Positions 8,129 to 15,940 of a stretch of DNA of 64,000 bases are shown one piece after another; positions within the stretch are counted from its first letter, which is position 1; each line of letters starts with the position of its first letter. The DNA is taken from positions 28,108-92,107 of IMG/VR virus record IMGVR_UViG_3300028178_000001; one strand, written 5' to 3'. The stretch comes from a virus. Below the pieces are notes generated by a model. The model worked only from the letters and a program-made list of their open reading frames with translations. It had not been told where the DNA came from and made no database searches. The position numbers and the translations under genes are program-made.

Positions 8129-8302
8129 ATGGATTTACGAAAGAAATTTATTGAAGACAATTTGAAGAAAGCCGAAATAAAGAAAGGCTTAACTGAATGG
8201 GAAAAAGAACTAATCGCTTCGGTAAAGGAGGATTTGAAAGAAAACCGTTTCGTCTCGCAATGGAAGTATAACCATTTGGAAATATTAGCAGAAAGTAAGT
8301 AA
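8129..8302 (+). CDS. Small hypothetical protein
   Basis: This 57-aa ORF starts at ATG 8129 with GGGAGCGAAG just upstream. It is highly charged (Lys/Glu rich) and predicted helical, with a WEKELIASVKED segment. It ends 13 bases before the Gp37/Gp68-like gene and fills the gap between two recognised phage genes. No family is recognised. Confidence 0.55.
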   Translation: MDLRKKFIEDNLKKAEIKKGLTEWEKELIASVKEDLKENRFVSQWKYNHLEILAESK

Positions 8303-8315
8303 CAAAGGAGCAAAT

Positions 8316-9296
8316 ATGGCGGCAGATACAAAAATAGAATATTTAACAAAATCTTGGAACCCGATACAAACCATAATAAAAGGTGAAAGCGGACAAGGTT
8401 ATCACTGTACACACGTAGACGAAGGATGCCGTAATTGTTGGGCTGAGGGGATGAATGACCGATTTGGGAACAAACTTCCTTTCGATACGAAAGTATTTGA
8501 ATACGAGATAAAGAATAGTGAGTTAGCCAAACCCTTTTCATGGCACAAACCGCAGACGATAGGAGTTCAATTTATGGGAGATTTATTTCATAAAGACATT
8601 CCATTTGAACTTATTTTCAAGGTATTTGTGGTAATGCAACGAGTGATAACCCAGCATGCATTTTTGGTTTTGACAAAAAGACCGGAGCGGATGTATGAAT
8701 TCTTTTCTTTGCCAATGGATAGAATTGATCCTTTGTGGATGGATTTATCATTAAACAAAACTAAAGTTGGAGATCTGTTCTCCCACTGTAAAAACATTTG
8801 GTATGGTACATCTGTAAATGATCAACAAAGCGCAAACACACGAATATCGGAATTACTGAAGATTAAAAAAAGATTTCCAACGGTGAAATTATGGGTAAGC
8901 ATTGAGCCGATGCTCGGAGTGATCGACATTAAAAAATATTTGCACGAAGTGAAAGACGGTTGCGGTGATGCTCTAGGGGTTGATTGGGTAGTGCTGGGAG
9001 GTGAAAGCGGACCAAACGCGCGACCATTACACCCGGATTGGGTACGCAATTTAAGAGATCAATGCAAAGAGGCAAACGTGCCATTCTTTTTCAAACAGTG
9101 GGGAGAATGGGTGCCGGAACCGGATATACACAAAGGCAGAACTCTTTGGTTCGATGGTTCGATGGATACGGGAATAGCAAGCAAAAACGGAATTGGTAGA
9201 AATGTAAGAAGAGTTGGGAAGAAAAAAGCGGGGCGATTGTTAGACGGAGTTGAACATAATGAATTCCCGGAAGGAGTAAATGATGGCAAGCATTAG
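8316..9296 (+). CDS. Phage Gp37/Gp68 family protein (DUF5131-like)
   Basis: The 326-aa product begins with a KSWNP motif and then YHCTHVDEGCRNCWAE, where three cysteines could hold an iron-sulfur cluster. LTKRPERM, WYGTSVNDQQ, WVSIEPMLG and VVLGGESGPNARP are further landmarks of the phage Gp37/Gp68 family. The family is common in phages and resembles radical SAM-type proteins, but no reaction is established. AAAGGAG lies ahead of ATG 8316. The ASCH-like neighbour is a frequent companion in phage genomes. Confidence 0.8.
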   Translation: MAADTKIEYLTKSWNPIQTIIKGESGQGYHCTHVDEGCRNCWAEGMNDRFGNKLPFDTKVFEYEIKNSELAKPFSWHKPQTIGVQFMGDLFHKDIPFELIFKVFVVMQRVITQHAFLVLTKRPERMYEFFSLPMDRIDPLWMDLSLNKTKVGDLFSHCKNIWYGTSVNDQQSANTRISELLKIKKRFPTVKLWVSIEPMLGVIDIKKYLHEVKDGCGDALGVDWVVLGGESGPNARPLHPDWVRNLRDQCKEANVPFFFKQWGEWVPEPDIHKGRTLWFDGSMDTGIASKNGIGRNVRRVGKKKAGRLLDGVEHNEFPEGVNDGKH

Positions 9297-9534
9297 GAAC
9301 ACTAAAAAAGCAATTAAAAAAATAGAAGTTAATGACGGCGATATAATAATGCTTAGATGCAAAAACCCGTACATAATGAGACAATTTCAAAAAGCATTTT
9401 CAAAAAAAAGATTAAGTGAAAGAAGTATGGTTTTCCTAGTAAATAGTTTCGCGGATCTAAAGAAAGCTACGCCGGAGTTACTTAAAAGACTTGGATTGCG
9501 GAGAATTGAGGAGAATGCAGACGATGAAAATTAA
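9280..9534 (+). CDS. Small hypothetical protein
   Basis: This 84-aa basic protein starts at ATG 9280 or ATG 9283 after GGAAGGAG and overlaps the Gp37/Gp68-like gene by 17 bases. The sequence has one strand-rich half and one helix-rich half and no known motif. The C-terminus overlaps the next gene's ribosome binding site (GAGGAG), consistent with coupled expression. Confidence 0.6.
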   Translation: MMASIRNTKKAIKKIEVNDGDIIMLRCKNPYIMRQFQKAFSKKRLSERSMVFLVNSFADLKKATPELLKRLGLRRIEENADDEN

Positions 9535-9796
9535 CGTATCAGATGCAGTTATAGGACATTTTTGGGAGGAACCGCCGGAAGATAGTTGGGAGTTTTGGGC
9601 TTTTGTTTGGCCGGTTAAGGCAAAAGTAGGAGACACAATATACTTCTACCACGATAAAAAGCTAATTGCGCAAGCAGTGATAGCAAAGATTGAGAAGCCC
9701 GGAGAAAGTGAATGCGAAGCAACCGGCAATTACCGGAACCGATGGAAGGTTTATTGGCGTCAAGAGAGTTTCGTCTGTTTAATATCTAAAAATTAA
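9524..9796 (+). CDS. Small ASCH/PUA-like protein
   Basis: I place the start at ATG 9524, preceded by GAGGAG, rather than at the upstream in-frame ATG 9491. The product is 90 aa. The pattern FWAFVWPVKAKVGDTIYFYH followed by IAQAVIAKIEKPG resembles the beta-barrel of ASCH/PUA-like or EVE-like RNA-binding domains. I base this on strand pattern and the KxGDxIYF motif only. It ends 222 bases before the next start, an interval filled by a structured RNA. Confidence 0.5.
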   Translation: MKINVSDAVIGHFWEEPPEDSWEFWAFVWPVKAKVGDTIYFYHDKKLIAQAVIAKIEKPGESECEATGNYRNRWKVYWRQESFVCLISKN

Positions 9797-9837
9797 AGAC
9801 AAAAAAATAATTTGGATAATATAAAAAAACATATTAA

Positions 9838-10018
9838 TTTTCCGCCGTCTAAAATTACGAACGGTAAACCCGCTCCGTCAACGCGGTACTTTTATTTTAA
9901 AGTACAGAGCGATTTAATTTCAAGCCAAGACTCCGCTTTTCGTGAGAGAGCGGGTATCTTTCGTAGATATAGACAAGTCTTGGCGTTTTTTATTTGTCTA
10001 AAATTACGAAGGTTCACC
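9838..10018 (+). ncRNA. Candidate structured RNA, copy 1 (leader of small-protein gene)
   Basis: About 180 nt precede the start codon at 10019. Visible helices: ccgt/acgg near 9845-9864; acccgctc (9868-9875) with gagcgggt (9948-9955); gtacttt/aaagtac (9887-9905 region); gccaagac (9924-9931) with gtcttggc (9977-9984), followed by six Ts; and a small tatct/agata hairpin (9955-9969). The acccgctc and gccaagac helices interleave as X-Y-X'-Y', a pseudoknot. The hairpin loop ctttcgta (9958-9965) can pair with tacgaagg (10005-10012), which contains the Shine-Dalgarno, or with tacgaa at 9856-9861. A perfect 15-bp direct repeat flanks the core (9847-9861 and 9996-10010). A second copy at 57768 keeps every helix. 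Confidence 0.7.
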
Positions 10019-10363
10019 ATGAACTCAACCCAACAAAACCCACTATTTGCGATCCGCAAAAAACCCGATCAGTCCTTCGCTTGTGTCCTTTCAGAAAAAC
10101 TTGATGTGCTTGCAGTTGTTGTTAAGTGCATCGCCGACACCAACAATTACAACTTGGAGAAGCTTAATCATAGTCGTCTTCCCCGCGCTCTTGAGTATGC
10201 GTTCGAGGATTTTAATGAAGTGTTTGAGCTTTATCACTACGAGAACTTTGAGCTAAATATTCCTACGGAGAAGAAGCTGCTGGAGTTATCGGAGAAGCTA
10301 AACGAAACGCCATACAATATTATTGAGAAGATGCTGAAAGGGGTGCAAGATGAATCCAATTAA
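10019..10363 (+). CDS. Small protein downstream of structured RNA, paralogue A
   Basis: The 114-aa product begins at ATG 10019 with GAAGG six bases upstream; the open frame further left runs through the RNA and is not used here. It is clearly homologous to the protein at 57946-58284, sharing QNPLF-x(2-3)-RKKPDQS, YENFE and the C-terminal pattern ELSEKL...IEKMLK. The C-terminal third looks like two helices that might bind nucleic acid, but no family is recognised. It overlaps the following HNH gene by 14 bases. The fixed partnership with the upstream RNA in both copies suggests RNA-controlled or autoregulated expression. Confidence 0.75.
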   Translation: MNSTQQNPLFAIRKKPDQSFACVLSEKLDVLAVVVKCIADTNNYNLEKLNHSRLPRALEYAFEDFNEVFELYHYENFELNIPTEKKLLELSEKLNETPYNIIEKMLKGVQDESN

Positions 10364-11006
10364 TATAAAGATTGGGGATCGGTTTGGAAGGTTGGTGGTT
10401 ACAGGAGAAGCTGACCGACACATAACCAGTACAGGCCAAATTAAAAGAATAATTAGATGCCAATGTGATTGTGGTAGGGATACGAAAGTATTTCTTTCGG
10501 CTTTAAGGAATAGTAAAATACCTACTAATAGTTGTGGGTGTTTACAAGCTGAGCGTGCAAAAAATGCTAATACACAACACGGATTAAGCCAACATTCTTT
10601 ATATGGGAAGTTAGAGGGGATGAAAAAACGATGTTATAATCCAAAAGTAAGTGGATACCACCGTTATGGTGGACGCGGAATAAAGATATGCGAAGAATGG
10701 CTGAATAATTTTATGTCATTTTATAATTGGGCGATGGCTAATGGATGGAAAGAGGGTTTACAAATAGATCGAATAAATAATGACGGCAACTATGAACCAA
10801 ATAATTGTAGATTTGTGACTTCAGCAGTGAACAATCGTAATCAAAGTACGACAAAACTAACGTGGGATGATGTTAATGAAATACGTAACACTAAGCTTCT
10901 AAACCCAAAAATTAAAATAAATGAATTAGCCGCAAGTTTCGGGATAAAAAAAACTACGGTTTCAAAAATATTAAACAACAAAATTTGGCAAATAAGATTA
11001 AAATAA
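10350..11006 (+). CDS. HNH-type homing endonuclease, close paralogue of 3740-4387
   Basis: The 218-aa protein has the same build as the first HNH gene: zinc-ribbon-like CQCDCG and CGC, then MKKRCYNP, YGGRGIKICEEW, QIDRINNDGNYEPNNCRF and a C-terminal helix-turn-helix (ELAASFGIKKTTVSKIL). The central 80 residues are nearly identical between the two copies, while the HTH differs, as expected if the copies recognise different sites. It overlaps the small RNA-linked gene by 14 bases and lacks the long structured leader seen at 3582-3739. Confidence 0.85.
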   Translation: MNPINIKIGDRFGRLVVTGEADRHITSTGQIKRIIRCQCDCGRDTKVFLSALRNSKIPTNSCGCLQAERAKNANTQHGLSQHSLYGKLEGMKKRCYNPKVSGYHRYGGRGIKICEEWLNNFMSFYNWAMANGWKEGLQIDRINNDGNYEPNNCRFVTSAVNNRNQSTTKLTWDDVNEIRNTKLLNPKIKINELAASFGIKKTTVSKILNNKIWQIRLK

Positions 11007-11024
11007 ATTCAAAGGAGAAATAGT

Positions 11025-11495
11025 ATGCCGTTAATTGAGGTTACGGAAAAACAATTTGAGTTCTTAAAGAACTTACAAAATGAGATAAACACACAGGACA
11101 ATAGGGCAACCGCAAAACCTTATTTCTTCCAGGTAAAAAAGACCGACAGGGTTTATGGAGAGAGTTTGTGCCAATCGGGTGGATTTGGATATGTCGAAAA
11201 GGATGAGAGCCAATTTTATGACGAGATACCCGATAAGGAAGAAGCCGGATATGAGGATATGGGTGATGACGAATATCAAGATCGATTTGAAAGAACGGAA
11301 TTTCAAGAAATAGTTAGTTACGATAATTGTTTTTTTACGGAGAAAGCTTGTTTGCGGCACATTGAAGCGAACAAACACCATTATGCAAATGAAAAACCTA
11401 TCAGGCTAACATATTTGAACGCAGCTTGGAGAAATCCGGAGATGGAAATGATGTTTGAGTTTATTTTGTCAGTAAAATTTAACGAAGAGGCTTAA
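11025..11495 (+). CDS. Hypothetical phage protein
   Basis: The 156-aa product starts at ATG 11025 after AAAGGAG. It is acidic in the middle (runs of Glu and Asp around residues 60-90) and has a QVKKTDRVYG motif and a C-terminal NPEMEMMFEFI segment. Similar proteins of this size occur among early phage genes, but I do not recognise a family and infer no function. The next gene follows with one base between. Confidence 0.6.
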   Translation: MPLIEVTEKQFEFLKNLQNEINTQDNRATAKPYFFQVKKTDRVYGESLCQSGGFGYVEKDESQFYDEIPDKEEAGYEDMGDDEYQDRFERTEFQEIVSYDNCFFTEKACLRHIEANKHHYANEKPIRLTYLNAAWRNPEMEMMFEFILSVKFNEEA

Positions 11496-11496
11496 A

Positions 11497-11871
11497 ATGG
11501 AAATAGAAATAAATCCAGAAGAAACAGAAAAGGGGCCGGTTGGATTTATAGGCCTTAAAGCACATGTTAATGTATTTCGAGTTGAACCAATTAAAACAAA
11601 GAGGAAAAATATGATTGCATGGATTATAGAACTTTTGGAGGAAAGAAGGAAAAAGAGAGATCTTCTCTTCCATTCAGCGAATGTAATTGTTGAAAAGAAA
11701 ATGACATTTACACAGGCAATTGATCAATTGATCTCGAGTAAGATTAAATACGGGATAGAGATACAGAACGGCGAACGGAAACTTGAACTATACACCGGTT
11801 TAGGGCGCGGTTCGTTTCTTTGGAATGAAGGGGGCGCGGTGTTGGTCCATTACCAGGTAAAATTAAATTAA
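11497..11871 (+). CDS. Hypothetical protein
   Basis: This 124-aa ORF starts directly after the preceding stop, with GAAGAGG in the end of the upstream gene as ribosome binding site. An in-frame ATG at 11611, preceded by GAGGAAAAAT, offers a shorter 86-aa form beginning MIAWIIELLEE. The C-terminal half has alternating strands ending LVHYQVKLN. No family is recognised. Confidence 0.55.
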   Translation: MEIEINPEETEKGPVGFIGLKAHVNVFRVEPIKTKRKNMIAWIIELLEERRKKRDLLFHSANVIVEKKMTFTQAIDQLISSKIKYGIEIQNGERKLELYTGLGRGSFLWNEGGAVLVHYQVKLN

Positions 11872-11885
11872 CGAAAGCAAACATT

Positions 11886-12905
11886 ATGGCACGCCCAACA
11901 AAAGTAGGGATAAGTTATTTCCCGTATAACGTTGACTTTTATGAAGATGAGAAAACTGAATTTATTCCGGCTAAGTACGGATTGATCGGTGAGGCAATTA
12001 CAGCAAGATTGTTAGAGCGTATTTATCGGAATGGGTATTTAACAAAATGGGATGAAGACGTTAAGATTTTGTTTGTAAGCAAATTGAGAGCGCCGGATTG
12101 TGATAATTTGAGTGAAATTGTTGACGGGGTTGTAACTGAATTATTGAAAAGAGATTTTTTTAGTAAAAAATTGTTTGACAAATACAAGGTTTTAACCGGC
12201 AGAGGGATACAAAAGAGGTATCTTAAAATTTGCGCCGATGCAAAGCGAAAACATAGTGTGATCGGTCAAGAATATAATTTGATAGATGAAGATGAAACCC
12301 CGAAAGTTGAAACTTTAGAGTTATTTACGGAGGAAACCCCTATTGCCGCCGGAGTAATACCAGAGAAAACCCCTATTAACACGGAGAAAGCACCGGAGTT
12401 TAGTACACAAAGTAAAGTAAATAAAACTATACAAAACAAAAGTAAAGAAGAGGAAACAAAAACAGAAGAAACTCCTTACTTTTTTACGTTTTCAAATTTT
12501 AACGATCCTTACTTTTTACAAACCGCGCTGATTGACATGGTAAAGTATTATTGTGAATTGGGAATAACAAAATCGGTAAGAACGAGGCTTTTTAATATTT
12601 TTTTTCAGAGTGTACTCCCGAAAGACCGATGTTATAAAATCGCACTCAACGTTTTTATTGAGTACAAAGGTTTTACGGCAGAACAGAAAAACTTCCGGTA
12701 TTTATTTTCAAGAATTGAGGGAAAAATAAAGGATGCAATAATTATTTACCGTGAGGAATTAGCCCAAAACGATAAGGATAAAGAAAAAATTGAGGCGGAA
12801 ACGGTGTTGCACGATAACGGCAAAGGACCACCAGGAGAAGAAAACTTTCAATCGATTCTTAAGGAAATTATTAATTCAAAAAGCATAGCGGAGAAAAAAG
12901 TATGA
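11886..12905 (+). CDS. DUF4373/Lin1244-like replication protein
   Basis: The 339-aa product begins MARPTKVGISYFPYNVDFYE, followed by KYGLIGEAITARLLERIY, the signature of the Lin1244/Lin1753-type N-terminal domain (DUF4373) of phage and plasmid replication proteins. The domain is a winged-helix type thought to bind origin DNA. A variable Glu/Thr-rich linker (about residues 125-200) is followed by a second helical domain. Phages often place a helicase-loader partner next to it; here the next gene overlaps by ATGA and is unrecognised. SSB lies 1.7 kb downstream. Function in replication initiation is inferred from the family. Confidence 0.7.
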   Translation: MARPTKVGISYFPYNVDFYEDEKTEFIPAKYGLIGEAITARLLERIYRNGYLTKWDEDVKILFVSKLRAPDCDNLSEIVDGVVTELLKRDFFSKKLFDKYKVLTGRGIQKRYLKICADAKRKHSVIGQEYNLIDEDETPKVETLELFTEETPIAAGVIPEKTPINTEKAPEFSTQSKVNKTIQNKSKEEETKTEETPYFFTFSNFNDPYFLQTALIDMVKYYCELGITKSVRTRLFNIFFQSVLPKDRCYKIALNVFIEYKGFTAEQKNFRYLFSRIEGKIKDAIIIYREELAQNDKDKEKIEAETVLHDNGKGPPGEENFQSILKEIINSKSIAEKKV

Positions 12906-13705
12906 GCTTAGAAAAAGTTTTTGACAGGAAAAAAGTGAAAGAGGAAGCAGGGAGAATATCTCTAAAACTTGGGGAAATGCAAGGGATGTTTCACGATTAC
13001 GGAATACGTGTGTTTAACACAGAAACGAATGAACTTGAAATTGCAACCTTGCATACAGCAACAACCGCTGATTTGTTGAGTGTGATTAAATATTATGAGG
13101 ATAAAATAGGTGAAGAAACTAAAGATTTACAAGAACTGGTTAAGCAAAGGAAAGAAGAATTATTTGCTATATCGGAAAAACTTAAAGCTCAGACGAAACC
13201 ATTTGAATATATAATGATTCAATGGAGATACATTGAGCAATCCTTGATTGATTTCTTTGGATTTGGTCAACATAAAGTAGAATCAAATTCATCCACTCAA
13301 TTAATTGAGGAGAACAGACCTACGGCGTTCGCATTATTGGTGGATAGATGGGAAAATGAAGAAATATCTGCCGTTGAATTGGCGCACGAAGCCCTCCAAC
13401 TCGGTAAACGGCAAAACAAGATCGCCGGGATTATTTGGGAGAAGCGTTACAGCATAACTGAAGCTGATGATAAGTTCGGACGCTGGATGAGGATTGGGAG
13501 GATAAACGATATGACAGTAGCCATAATAACCAAAGTAGAATCTGTTGGGAAAATTAAGTTTGTAGTAAAGCTCCCCAACATTAAGGGGGATGAGACCTTG
13601 CAAAACAATCTTCTTGTGGATAGCGAAGATGAAGCGATGATTGAAGCCGGAGAGTACATCCGCGGGTATGCTGATAATTTTAGAAAAATGGAAGTAAACA
13701 ATTGA
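12902..13705 (+). CDS. Hypothetical protein in replication cluster
   Basis: The 267-aa product is translated from an ATGA overlap with the DUF4373-like gene. The first 100 residues are charged and helical (coiled-coil-like), and the C-terminus is richer in strands. No nucleotide-binding motif is visible. Tight coupling to a replication protein suggests involvement in DNA metabolism, but I do not recognise a family and do not assign a reaction. Confidence 0.65.
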   Translation: MSLEKVFDRKKVKEEAGRISLKLGEMQGMFHDYGIRVFNTETNELEIATLHTATTADLLSVIKYYEDKIGEETKDLQELVKQRKEELFAISEKLKAQTKPFEYIMIQWRYIEQSLIDFFGFGQHKVESNSSTQLIEENRPTAFALLVDRWENEEISAVELAHEALQLGKRQNKIAGIIWEKRYSITEADDKFGRWMRIGRINDMTVAIITKVESVGKIKFVVKLPNIKGDETLQNNLLVDSEDEAMIEAGEYIRGYADNFRKMEVNN

Positions 13706-13712
13706 GGCAGAA

Positions 13713-14171
13713 ATGGCAAAAACAATTAAAAATAAATTCGGTACTTTTATTGAGGAGCATAAATGTTCGGGGAATTGCTGTAGATTCTTTTTTATAGGAG
13801 GAGAGACGAAAGAAGGGATAACTGAAAGGATTAAAAGCGGGAAATATTCTAAGAGAGATAGACAAATCCCGGATATGTTAATTCCGTTAACATTCGAAGA
13901 AGCGAACAAAAGAGACTTATTATTTGGTAGCGGAGAATTCCAAATGAAAACGGAAGAGGAGTATAAAAACAATGCTTTCACTTGCAAGAATCTTGATGAT
14001 GAGAATGGTAAGTGTCTCATATATAAAGACCGACCGGATATGTGTAGAACGTATCCATATTGCAGAGGAGGGGAAGGGTGTGAATATAAGAATTGCACTT
14101 TGAAATTTATAAATAGTACAGCCCCCATAACAACAGTAGGGGGGGATAAACAACTAGTGATTAAAAAATAG
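13713..14171 (+). CDS. YkgJ-like cysteine cluster protein
   Basis: The 152-aa product has KCSGNCCRFFF near the N-terminus and later CKNLDDENGKCLIYKDRPDM followed by CRTYPYC, the C-CC...C...C...RPxxC pattern of the YkgJ/UPF0153 family. The cysteines probably bind zinc or an iron-sulfur cluster. The family is widespread in bacteria without a settled function. It starts 7 bases after its neighbour with a GAGGCAGAA ribosome binding site. Phage-encoded members are uncommon but known. Confidence 0.75.
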   Translation: MAKTIKNKFGTFIEEHKCSGNCCRFFFIGGETKEGITERIKSGKYSKRDRQIPDMLIPLTFEEANKRDLLFGSGEFQMKTEEEYKNNAFTCKNLDDENGKCLIYKDRPDMCRTYPYCRGGEGCEYKNCTLKFINSTAPITTVGGDKQLVIKK

Positions 14172-14200
14172 TTTTTGTAAAATTAAATAAAATGGAATAA

Positions 14201-14212
14201 GTTAACACATGA
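14201..14212 (+). promoter_or_regulatory. GTTAAYACAT motif, candidate phage promoter
   Basis: The sequence gttaacacatga stands in a 72-bp gap, 32 bases before ATG 14244. It is one of at least six near-identical motifs placed just upstream of gene blocks (3582, 20572, 26084, 34429, 47778). Confidence 0.45.
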
Positions 14213-14243
14213 GATTTTTATTTAAATAACATCGGAGCCAAGC

Positions 14244-14576
14244 ATGGAGAAGAGGACAAGAGTTAAGCCGCGATTTGATCTTGAGGAAGTGAAAAAAATA
14301 TTTGAAGAATTATCAACGAACAAAAGTAAAAGCGAAGGGGAAACAGTAACAAAGATAGTTACGAGGTGGAGACGCGGGGAGTTGAAACGGATAGAAGTTA
14401 ACGGTGAGGACGCAGGAGTCACAAGGCGTCACCAATACGAGACAAAACTTATCCGAGCATTATTAATGAGCGGGAGATACCGTCCAAATTTTACCGGTAA
14501 ACTTGAGTTCGAAGTAAAACTAATAGAGGGAGAGGTAAAGAAACTCCATTACTCAATAAGCAATTTTATTTTTTAG
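14244..14576 (+). CDS. Hypothetical basic protein
   Basis: This 110-aa Lys/Arg-rich protein starts at ATG 14244 with CGGAGCC upstream and ends 16 bases before SSB. It is predicted mixed helix and strand, without a recognised domain. The preceding gap carries a candidate promoter motif, so it may head the SSB-terminase transcription unit. Confidence 0.6.
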   Translation: MEKRTRVKPRFDLEEVKKIFEELSTNKSKSEGETVTKIVTRWRRGELKRIEVNGEDAGVTRRHQYETKLIRALLMSGRYRPNFTGKLEFEVKLIEGEVKKLHYSISNFIF

Positions 14577-14592
14577 CAAAGGAGAAGAGATC

Positions 14593-15012
14593 ATGTCATT
14601 TACAGCAAATAAGGTAATACTTTTAGGGACGATGGGGAGAGACGCAGAGACGAGAGCCGTGGCCCAAAGTACCGTTTCATCATTTAGTGTAGCAACGGAA
14701 AGAAGTTGGAAGGACAAAGCGGGGAATTGGATTAAGGAAACGGACTGGCATAATATTGTTGTTTGGAACCCTTCGGAATATTTAAAGGAACGGTTAAAGA
14801 AAGGGGCAAAGGTTTTTATTGAGGGAGAAATGAGGACGGATTGTTTCGAAAAAGATAATGTAAAACAGTACCGGACGAAAGTTGTAGCAAGCAAAATTAT
14901 CCCACTTGGCGCGAACGAAGCGCGCGGCGAGAGCAGCGAGCAAAGTAACCAGGGAGATCAGCAAGGAGAAGCGCCGCCGAATGGTGAGGCTGAAGAAGAT
15001 CTGCCATTTTAA
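14593..15012 (+). CDS. ssb: Single-stranded DNA-binding protein
   Basis: The 139-aa product has the bacterial-type OB-fold pattern: NKVILLGTMGRDAETR, SSFSVATERSW, TDWHNIVVW, LKKGAKVFIEGEMR. A flexible Gln/Glu-rich tail ends in the acidic tip EEDLPF, which in SSB proteins recruits partner enzymes. AAGGAGAAG precedes ATG 14593. It would coat single-stranded DNA during phage replication and recombination, alongside the DUF4373-like and SbcCD-like proteins. Confidence 0.95.
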   Translation: MSFTANKVILLGTMGRDAETRAVAQSTVSSFSVATERSWKDKAGNWIKETDWHNIVVWNPSEYLKERLKKGAKVFIEGEMRTDCFEKDNVKQYRTKVVASKIIPLGANEARGESSEQSNQGDQQGEAPPNGEAEEDLPF

Positions 15013-15033
15013 GAGAAAAATAGCAAAACACAA

Positions 15034-15048
15034 TCCGCCAGAGGCGGA
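15034..15048. repeat. Short palindrome TCCGCCAGAGGCGGA
   Basis: A 6-bp arm palindrome lies in the 66-bp gap between the SSB gene and the next gene. The identical 15-mer occurs again at 24826-24840. It has no T-run, so it looks like a host-type interspersed palindrome rather than a terminator. Confidence 0.6.
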
Positions 15049-15078
15049 GTAAACACAATAAACACAAAGGAACGTACT

Positions 15079-15924
15079 ATGAAAAAGTTATTCATTTCAA
15101 TTTTGGCATTTATTTTCTCACCGATAATAAGCGCAATAAAGGAGATTGGGGACAAAATAATCAAAATGAATAGGGAATCATTATTTGAGTTGTCTGCATC
15201 CGTTGAAGGAGAGATAAATAAATTTGGGGAGAAGGTGGAACAGCGACAATTAGATGGGAATTATTTCTTAGGAGGGAAAGCAAAAACGGATGATAGTGAT
15301 GAAGAATTGGGGATTATTCAGATCCTCTCAAATATAGTTCAACAGCTTAACCACATCGGGAAGAAAGCGGCAATGCCGTTAATATTTACAGCTAAAGGGG
15401 TTGTTGTTAATGTTTTACAATGCAAGAAGATCATGTTTGAATGCTATTGGGATAACATTAACACTTTGAGATTTCATCTAATGGTTGACGGGATAAATTC
15501 AGACACGTTTGAATATAACTTAGAAAAGATTTCGCTTGACCCGGCATTTGATAAGTCACCGGATAAACCGGTATTTGATTTCGCGCGGATATTCTTAAAG
15601 AAACATACTACGCTTACAAATGGGAGAAAGAATATTAGTATCATAGATCACATTGCAACAAATGCAAGCAAGTTACTTATTAGCTTCGTACCGCAAAGAG
15701 ACATCACCTACCATACTGAGCTTGATATGATTTGTTTTAGATCAATCATTTCAGCAGTGACACCATTTTACGAAAAGGATAAAGCCCAAACTGCAGCAGA
15801 ACAACCAAAAGAAGAGCAGAACAGCGAAGGGAAAACAGAACAGACTAACATTTTCCCCTTAAATGATGCGGGTAGAACAGATGTTGCAGAACAGTCCGAA
15901 AAATCAGAACAAAAAGAACAATAA
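15079..15924 (+). CDS. Hypothetical protein with hydrophobic N-terminus
   Basis: The 281-aa product starts at ATG 15079 after AAAGGAACG. Residues 4-20 (LFISILAFIFSPIISAI) form a hydrophobic segment that could be a membrane anchor or signal. An alternative start at ATG 15169 would drop it. The body has no recognised motif, and the last 50 residues are rich in Gln, Glu and Lys, like a disordered tail. It lies between SSB and the terminase genes. Confidence 0.55.
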   Translation: MKKLFISILAFIFSPIISAIKEIGDKIIKMNRESLFELSASVEGEINKFGEKVEQRQLDGNYFLGGKAKTDDSDEELGIIQILSNIVQQLNHIGKKAAMPLIFTAKGVVVNVLQCKKIMFECYWDNINTLRFHLMVDGINSDTFEYNLEKISLDPAFDKSPDKPVFDFARIFLKKHTTLTNGRKNISIIDHIATNASKLLISFVPQRDITYHTELDMICFRSIISAVTPFYEKDKAQTAAEQPKEEQNSEGKTEQTNIFPLNDAGRTDVAEQSEKSEQKEQ

Positions 15925-15940
15925 ATAAGAACGAACTATA

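Noticed and set aside
9812-10018. N-terminal extension of the small gene at 10019 through the structured RNA (open frame from TTG 9812), and the similar frame from 57811
   Set aside because: Both frames stay open and encode similar peptides, but the two copies are nearly identical at all codon positions and change at paired bases, which fits RNA constraint; good ribosome binding sites precede 10019 and 57946.
9838-10018. Group I intron or HEARO/omega RNA identity for the structured RNA
   Set aside because: The helix order recalls a group I core, but the element is too short, splice sites and a conserved G-binding site are not evident, and no IscB/IsrB-type protein follows.
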